Below, piece by piece: positions 58,904-64,000 of a stretch of DNA of 64,000 nt (the stretch's first letter is position 1; every line of letters starts with the position of its first letter). The DNA lies in contig NZ_AP019711.1 of assembly GCF_010537335.1 (NCBI RefSeq), positions 2,356,001-2,420,000 on the forward strand, written 5' to 3'. Both the position numbers and the translations under genes were made by a program. The notes under the pieces are model-generated. The model worked only from the letters and a program-made list of their open reading frames with translations, searched no databases and was not told the DNA's origin. Origin of the DNA: Amedibacterium intestinale. Its GTDB lineage: Bacteria > Bacillota_I > Bacilli_A > Erysipelotrichales > Erysipelotrichaceae.

Positions 58904-59223
58904 ATGAAAAACAAAGAAATCATAAGGTATGCGGAAAAACATAAAGAAGAGGAGGCACTTAATATGTGTGAAGCAACGAAACAGTGGGAAGAAAAAATAA
59001 GAAATGATGTTATCAACATGATGGGAGTAAGAAAAGAAGGAGAAGAAAACCTTGCACCAGAAGAAGCAATTGAAAGATTAAAAACAGAAGGAGAAGCAAA
59101 AGGAAAGGCTGAAGGTATTCTTGAAGGAAGAGAAAATGAAAAAATAGAAATAGCAGAAAAATGAAGGCAGAAGGATTTGACAATGCTTTGATTGAAAAAC
59201 TAACAGGAATTCTTTTACATTAG
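58904..59223 (+). pseudogene. Truncated, frameshifted copy of the Rpn 3' end
   Basis: It repeats the last 110 or so residues of the preceding gene (CEATKQWEEKIRNDVINMMG, then VRKEGEENLAPEEAIERLK, ending LTGILLH). One A is missing from a homopolymer: six A's before the TGAAGG of the parent (58757 area) are five here (59157-59161), which creates a stop at 59162 and puts the last 20 codons out of frame. The N-terminal nuclease region is absent. It is a dead fragment, apparently from tandem duplication or recombination. Confidence 0.8.
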
Positions 59224-59617
59224 AATTACATACAGAAGCCTCTTTGTGTATATTCAGATGAAGAGGTTTCATTTTTAGTACGTTATAGAAGAAGTAGAAT
59301 AAAAATGCATATACAGGAAATGTTTGATTGAGAAACTAACTGAAACCCTTCTGTATTAGACTTTACATACAAAACGTATCTTTATGCGGTTTTAATATTC
59401 AAAATAGTTGAGATAAACTTAATTGAAATTTTGAAAAAATTGAATTGGAAATAGGTAGATTTGTCTGACCACTTGGCTTGGCTCATTTTTGTTGCTTTTA
59501 TAACTTTTTGATATACATTTTATTAAAATTTTATGATATTCGAATCATTTTTCTTGTGCCTATGATTAAGATTATAGAAAGTGTGCTATAATCAAGTTCT
59601 ATGAAATAGGGGATTGT
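59224..59617. other. Gene-free region with a further decayed Rpn remnant
   Basis: The segment around 59329-59375 again resembles the Rpn 3' end and its flank (GAAACTAACTGAAACCCTTC, then a TACATAC stretch), a third, more decayed copy. The remainder is AT-rich with no gene seen; a TATAAT at 59587-59592 lies before the MATE gene. Confidence 0.5.
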
Positions 59618-60967
59618 ATGAAACAAGTATTAACAGAAGGAAATATTGGAAAAGGTTTGATTTTATTTAGTTTGCCTATGATAGCTGGAAATTTACTTCA
59701 GCAGCTGTATAATGTTGTAGATACGTTAATTGTAGGACAAACAATAGGAGCACAGGCACTTTCTGCTGTAGGCTCCTCTTATGCACTGATGGTTTTATTG
59801 ACATCTGTAATCTTAGGACTGTGTATGGGAAGTGGCGTTGTATTTTCACAGTTATATGGTGCTAATAGGGAAGAGGAAGTAAAAGTTAGTATTGTAAATG
59901 CATTTGTATTGATTTTTCTTGTATCTGCTGTTGTTATGGCATTATCGTATTTGTTATTAAATTCTATCGTAGTATGGATGCAGATTCCAAAAGAAGCCAT
60001 CGTCTATGCGAAAGAATATTTAACAATCATATTTTCAGGCATACTATTTGTGTTTTTGTATAATTTTTTTTCGGCAATCTTACGTAGTGTTGGAAATACT
60101 TTTATACCTCTTGTATTTCTTGGTGTTTCTGCATTTCTAAATATTGTTTTAGATCTTGTTTTTATTCTTGTTTTTCATATGGGAGTAAAAGGAGCAGCAT
60201 GGGCTACCGTAAGTGCACAAGTGGTTTCTGCAGTTGGTGTTATGGTATATTTTTTCTTAAAAGGAAAAGAACTTTGTCCTGCAAGAAAGCATCTGTTTTA
60301 TGATCAAAATCTATTGCATATGGTAATTGTGAATTCAACTTTGACTGCGATTCAGCAGTCAATTATGAACTTTGGTATATTGATGGTACAAGGTCTAGTG
60401 AATAGTTTTGGATTTGCGGTAAGTGCTGCTTTTGCAGTAGTAGTAAAAATTGATGCTTTTGCATATATGCCTGCACAAGATTTTGGAAATGCATTTTCTA
60501 CATATGCAGCACAAAATTATGGTGCTGAAAAACCAGAAAGAATCCTAAAGGGGATAAGAATTGCTTTTATAACTTCTATACTGTTCTGTTGTTTGGCATC
60601 TATTGTTGTATGTCTATTTGCGAAAGAACTTATGTTGCTGTTTGTAAAACCAGAAGAAATAGAGATTATATCAATTGGTATAACTTATTTACATATAGAA
60701 GGGGCTTTTTATGCAGGAATTGGAATTTTGTTTTTGTTATATGGACTGTATCGTGGATTAGGACGTTCCATGATGTCTATCGTATTAACAATTCTTTCTT
60801 TAGGAAGTCGTGTTGTGCTTGCTTATACACTCTCTGCTTTCCCTATGCTTGGTGTAAATGGAATTTGGGTTTCTGTCCCAATTGGATGGGCTTTGGCAGA
60901 TGTTGTAGGAATATGGTGTTTTCAAAAACATAGAAAAAGATTGCTTTCTTCTATAGCAGTTTTATAA
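59618..60967 (+). CDS. MATE-family efflux transporter
   Basis: Multidrug and toxic compound extrusion protein of the DinF/NorM-like class, 449 residues with twelve membrane helices. The N-terminus IGKGLILFSLPMIAGNLLQQLYNVVDTLIVGQTIGAQALSAVG is a strong family signature. It exports cationic drugs or metabolites by Na+ or H+ antiport. AGGGG precedes the ATG. No regulator is nearby. An IS1182 element begins 16 bp after its stop, so its natural terminator may now lie on the far side of the element. Confidence 0.92.
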   Translation: MKQVLTEGNIGKGLILFSLPMIAGNLLQQLYNVVDTLIVGQTIGAQALSAVGSSYALMVLLTSVILGLCMGSGVVFSQLYGANREEEVKVSIVNAFVLIFLVSAVVMALSYLLLNSIVVWMQIPKEAIVYAKEYLTIIFSGILFVFLYNFFSAILRSVGNTFIPLVFLGVSAFLNIVLDLVFILVFHMGVKGAAWATVSAQVVSAVGVMVYFFLKGKELCPARKHLFYDQNLLHMVIVNSTLTAIQQSIMNFGILMVQGLVNSFGFAVSAAFAVVVKIDAFAYMPAQDFGNAFSTYAAQNYGAEKPERILKGIRIAFITSILFCCLASIVVCLFAKELMLLFVKPEEIEIISIGITYLHIEGAFYAGIGILFLLYGLYRGLGRSMMSIVLTILSLGSRVVLAYTLSAFPMLGVNGIWVSVPIGWALADVVGIWCFQKHRKRLLSSIAVL

Positions 60968-61020
60968 AATATCCGATAAAAAAGGGGCTGTGACAGATAA
61001 ATCAAAGCTCTAAGGTAAAA

Positions 61021-61060
61021 AAATACACCCAATCCTATAAGGAAAAAGGTGTATTTTTTT
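61021..61060 (+). terminator. Hairpin at the left end of the IS
   Basis: AAATACACC (61021-61029) and GGTGTATTT (61048-61056) followed by a T run. It probably blocks outside transcription from entering the transposase gene. Confidence 0.65.
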
Positions 61061-61074
61061 GGTATAATTTATGT

Positions 61075-62649
61075 ATGACAATTACTCAAATTAACCAACC
61101 AAATTATACAGCATATCAGCCATATATGCTACTGGATTTTGAATTTTCTTTTCAAAACGATGTCCTTAAGGATGATTTGAGTATCACGATCCTGGAAGTC
61201 TTGAGGAGGATTGATCTGAGTAAGTTCATAGATTTCCATCATCTTGATTCTCGTTCTTATGATCCTGTCATGATGCTGACCGTCATTCTTATGGCCTTCG
61301 CTGAAGACGGCTACGCTTCTTTACGCAAGCTGGAAAAACTTTGCCGCTATGATGTCCGTTATCGCAGTATCACAAACGGCTTCATTCCCAGCTACAAGAG
61401 CTTTGAACGCTTCATCAATAACACACTGAAAGAATCGATAGAAACCATTGCGAAAGAAATCTATCTGTATGTACAAGATGAAAAGGCATTGGAAGAACAG
61501 ATTCTTTATATTGACGGGACGAAATTTGAGGCCAATGCCAATAAGATGACTTTCTGCTGGAGAGGCTGGAGCAAGCGTTATCTTCCAAGACACTGGCAGA
61601 AATGCATGGAACTGTTGAGACAGGTAAACCGATACTTTAAGAAACATGAAATCGATATACATTATTCGATTCTGAAATATCCAAATATCGAATATATGAT
61701 AAAAATAGATGAAGCACTTGAAAACTGGCTGAAGGAAAAAGAACATATCCGAAAAGGCAGAGGAAAACACGAGATCGCAAAATTGTGCGATGAACTGAAG
61801 AAAAGTGCAGTCAAGATGTGGCAGTATGCCATACAGGAAGATATACTTGGAGAAAGAAACAGTTTCTCCAAGACGGATCCGGATGCCACATTCATGCATA
61901 TGAAATATGATTATTATAATCATACGAATGTGTTCAAGCCTGGATATAATGTACAGATAGGAGTAAACAATGGGTACATCGCTTATCAGTATATCAGCAG
62001 TGATGCCAACGACATGAGAACCCTGCAGCCATTTACAGAAGGATACAAAGAACTGTATGGGCAGTATCCAAAGATGGAAGTAACGGATGCAGGATATGGG
62101 AGCTATGAAAACTACAGCTACTGTAAAAGCAAGGGGATCAAAGGCATATTGAAATATAGCGGATATGAAAAGAAGAAAGAAAAAGTAACTGACAAGAACC
62201 GTTATCAGCTGCGGCATATGGAACGCATGGAGGATGGAACACCAGTTTGTCCTGCAGGACATGTGTTTGAAAAAGAGCGAATCGGAGTAAATCTCCAGGG
62301 ACAGTATCCAAAAATGACAGTGTATTATAGAAATAAAAACTGTTGTGGGTGTGCACAAAGAAATAAATGCACGACTTCAAAAAATGGAAGAAGTGCAAGG
62401 ATCGTACCGGCATTAGAGAAGATGCATACAGAAATAGATGAATATCTAAAGAGCGAAGAAGGAAAGATGTTGATGAGGAAACGCAGCGCACAGGCAGAGG
62501 GGGCATTTGCGGATATCAAGCAGGACTTTGAATATGTGCGACTTCATCGACGAGGGGAAAGCGGAGTAAAAGTAGAATTGATTCTGGTATGTATAGGATA
62601 TAACCTAAGAAAGTACCATAATCGAAAAAAGGTGAAAAATATGAATTAG
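61075..62649 (+). CDS. IS1182-family transposase
   Basis: DDE transposase of 524 residues. The N-terminal domain (DYxxxDxDPVMMLTVILMAFAEDGYASLRKLE-like) and the catalytic acids in LYIDGTKFEANANK, MEVTDAGYGSYEN and AEGAFADIKQDFEYVRLHRRG place it in IS1182. A zinc-like cluster CPAGH...CCGCAQRNKC lies near residue 415. The ATG at 61075 has no ribosome site, and a TATAAT (61063-61068) ends 6 nt before it, so any message would be leaderless or start very close to the ATG. The reading frame is intact, so the element may be active. Confidence 0.92.
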   Translation: MTITQINQPNYTAYQPYMLLDFEFSFQNDVLKDDLSITILEVLRRIDLSKFIDFHHLDSRSYDPVMMLTVILMAFAEDGYASLRKLEKLCRYDVRYRSITNGFIPSYKSFERFINNTLKESIETIAKEIYLYVQDEKALEEQILYIDGTKFEANANKMTFCWRGWSKRYLPRHWQKCMELLRQVNRYFKKHEIDIHYSILKYPNIEYMIKIDEALENWLKEKEHIRKGRGKHEIAKLCDELKKSAVKMWQYAIQEDILGERNSFSKTDPDATFMHMKYDYYNHTNVFKPGYNVQIGVNNGYIAYQYISSDANDMRTLQPFTEGYKELYGQYPKMEVTDAGYGSYENYSYCKSKGIKGILKYSGYEKKKEKVTDKNRYQLRHMERMEDGTPVCPAGHVFEKERIGVNLQGQYPKMTVYYRNKNCCGCAQRNKCTTSKNGRSARIVPALEKMHTEIDEYLKSEEGKMLMRKRSAQAEGAFADIKQDFEYVRLHRRGESGVKVELILVCIGYNLRKYHNRKKVKNMN

Positions 62650-62830
62650 TTTTCCACAATGAGCAGGGGGAAGATTGAAAAGCAAAGGTAGAAAATAGCT
62701 ATTTTAAGGATAGTTGTTTTTAAAATACCCAAAAGCAGGAAGAATTATTAAAAAAAGCTGTGATTTTCGGAGAAACTATAATTTCTCTTACTCGTCACAG
62801 CCCCATAGTTTAAGCATACTATATACATAT

Positions 62831-62854
62831 AAGCAGGATGTATTCCTGCTTTTC
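62831..62854. terminator. Hairpin between the IS and the second pepF
   Basis: AAGCAGGA (62831-62838) and TCCTGCTT (62844-62851) with TTTTC on the plus strand. On that strand it would suit the MATE gene if the IS were absent; on the minus strand its T tail is poor. Confidence 0.5.
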
Positions 62855-62872
62855 TAGTACTCTATGCGAATC

Positions 62873-64000
62873 TTATTTCATAAGTCTTTTAAATTTATCA
62901 AGAATTTCTTTAAAGTAAGTAAAGGCATCGTTGTATACATCATCACTTCTTGGGTCGACACCTGCATGAACAAGTTCATCGATTGGTGCTTCGCTTCCTC
63001 CTTTTGTTAGGAAGCTACGATATTCTTCTACATTTCCATTTAAGATTTGTTTTACAAAACTAATCGCAACGGCCATTCCAAGTGTATATTTATATACATA
63101 GAAATTATAGTAGAAATGAGGAATGTGATAACATGCATAGCGATACAACTCATCTACTTCAACGCTTTCTCCAAAGTAATCATGATTAATATCAAGGAAA
63201 TATTGTGTTAAGTCTTTGGAAGAAACTGGTTTTCCTTCTTCAATCCATGCATGCAGTTTTGTTTCTAGTAATGCATACATTGGCTGACGATATAATGTTC
63301 CTATTAATTGTGTTAAAAGACTGTCTAGTAAATATGCCTGATATTGCTTATCATCGTTTGTTTTTAATAAATATTCATTTAACAATAATTCATTAACAGT
63401 CGAAGCTACCTCTGCCACAAAAATACGATAGCTGCTTAAAATCGGACGATTGTGCTTATGCGAATAGTAGGAATGCATAGAATGTCCCAGTTCATGCGCA
63501 AGCGTACTTAAGGAGTCATAAGAACCAGTAAAATTAGTTAAGATAAATGGTTTGGAGTCATGTGTTCCACTGGAATAAGCGCCGCTTCTTTTTCCTGGAT
63601 GAGGCAAAAAATCAATCCATCGTTCTTTACGTGCAGTTTCTAGCATTTCGACATAGTCTTCCCCAAGAGGAGCCAATGCTTTTTTTAGAATAGAAAAACT
63701 TTCGTCAATACTGTAAGTGATATCAATATCCTTTACCATAGGTAAAAAGGTATCATAATAATGCTGGGTGTCTAAATGAAGTAGTTCTTTATGCAAAGCG
63801 AAATATTCATGCAGGTAAGAATGATATTTTTCGTTTGCCATATATAAAACTTTATCATAAAGCTTTTTATCTGCCCCATCTTCAAATAGGCTCGCTTCTA
63901 ATGCAGAAGGGAAGTTTCTTAATTTCGCATTTACAACCTGTGTTTTCGCATGCCCGCCTAATAAATTAATAAATAAATTTTGGTAACGTTTATATTCTTG
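62873..64000 (-). CDS. pepF: Oligoendopeptidase F, second copy (5' end beyond the window)
   Basis: Second M3-family oligoendopeptidase. The zinc motif LAHELGHSMHS and the downstream VAEVASTVNELLLNEYLL glutamate are present. The frame is open from 62873 to the window end: residues before the apparent ATG at 63841 (LLGGHAKTQVVNAKLRNFPS) are typical PepF, so that ATG is internal and the gene continues. At least 375 residues are visible of about 600. It is distinct from the gene at 17692-19449, so two paralogues are kept. Confidence 0.92.
   Translation of the reverse strand, partial: QEYKRYQNLFINLLGGHAKTQVVNAKLRNFPSALEASLFEDGADKKLYDKVLYMANEKYHSYLHEYFALHKELLHLDTQHYYDTFLPMVKDIDITYSIDESFSILKKALAPLGEDYVEMLETARKERWIDFLPHPGKRSGAYSSGTHDSKPFILTNFTGSYDSLSTLAHELGHSMHSYYSHKHNRPILSSYRIFVAEVASTVNELLLNEYLLKTNDDKQYQAYLLDSLLTQLIGTLYRQPMYALLETKLHAWIEEGKPVSSKDLTQYFLDINHDYFGESVEVDELYRYACYHIPHFYYNFYVYKYTLGMAVAISFVKQILNGNVEEYRSFLTKGGSEAPIDELVHAGVDPRSDDVYNDAFTYFKEILDKFKRLMK

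Larger units (their letters stand above)
60984..62804 (+). mobile_element. IS1182-family insertion sequence
   Basis: Bounded by inverted ends GGGGCTGTGAC (60984-60994) and its complement GTCACAGCCCC (62794-62804), 1821 bp long with one transposase gene. No clear target-site duplication was seen. It lies between the MATE gene and the second pepF. Confidence 0.85.

Noticed and set aside
61321-62358. 345-codon open frame on the minus strand
   Set aside because: It lies wholly inside the transposase gene in the opposite direction and its hydrophobic, Cys/Phe/Ile-rich composition is that of antisense sequence. The plus-strand protein has clear IS1182 motifs.

Overview
This is an AT-rich, densely coded stretch of a low-GC Gram-positive chromosome (Bacillota). 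Strong GGAGG-type ribosome binding sites, PTS and PRD regulation, CcpA-like boxes, MreB/FtsX/PcsB-type wall genes, a host-glycan (GH112) locus and leaderless oligoendopeptidases suggest a gut fermenter, most likely of the Erysipelotrichia or a related clostridial lineage. That placement comes from gene content only, with no marker gene. No prophage or CRISPR array is visible. The clear mobile item is one IS1182-type insertion sequence (60984-62804).

Layout. 1-7672: a PRD regulator cut by the window edge, an M42 aminopeptidase and a lactose/cellobiose-type PTS (IIA, IIB, IIC), then an M24 peptidase, a MalY-type C-S lyase and an RDD membrane protein. 7808-8026: a small orphan gene on the minus strand. 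8311-13174: an XRE-cupin regulator and a polyamine ABC transporter (PotA with an odd insert, PotB, fused PotC-PotD). 13451-17015: mreB, ftsX without ftsE, and a PcsB/EnvC-like M23 protein. 17113-21269: tRNA-Leu and tRNA-Trp, an oligoendopeptidase F, a second M42 peptidase and pyrR. 21398-25763: a HAD phosphatase, a 48-codon basic protein, and an alpha/beta hydrolase, membrane MurF and Ddl set that makes and attaches D-Ala-D-Ala. 25766-26001: a MITE-like repeat. 26009-37786: a beta-galactosyl-HexNAc locus with an AraC regulator, two GH112 phosphorylases, a cytoplasmic sulfatase, a CUT1 ABC transporter, a 56-residue membrane protein and an MsmX/UgpC-type ATPase.

37907-51623 looks like a phosphorus-acquisition island: a Ppx/GppA phosphatase, an orphan OmpR-type regulator, a C-P lyase operon (phnG-H-I-J-K-M, hexapeptide transferase, phnL, PHP phosphodiesterase, IMPase-like phosphatase), a thioredoxin-like lipoprotein and phnD-C-E-E. 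Four promoters here carry TTAACA-like 11-bp direct repeats placed at a constant distance from the -10, the architecture of a PhoP/PhoB regulon. A similar array lies downstream of the last phnE gene, in front of a gene-free, strongly structured stretch that may encode a small RNA.

52091-64000: a Phd/RelE-type toxin-antitoxin pair, a LytTR regulator with a DUF3021-like partner, purine nucleoside phosphorylase, an HD protein, a cold-shock gene with a long leader, a leaderless leucine-rich-repeat protein, an Rpn-type nuclease followed by decaying copies of its own 3' end, a MATE exporter, the IS1182 element, and a second oligoendopeptidase F cut by the window end.
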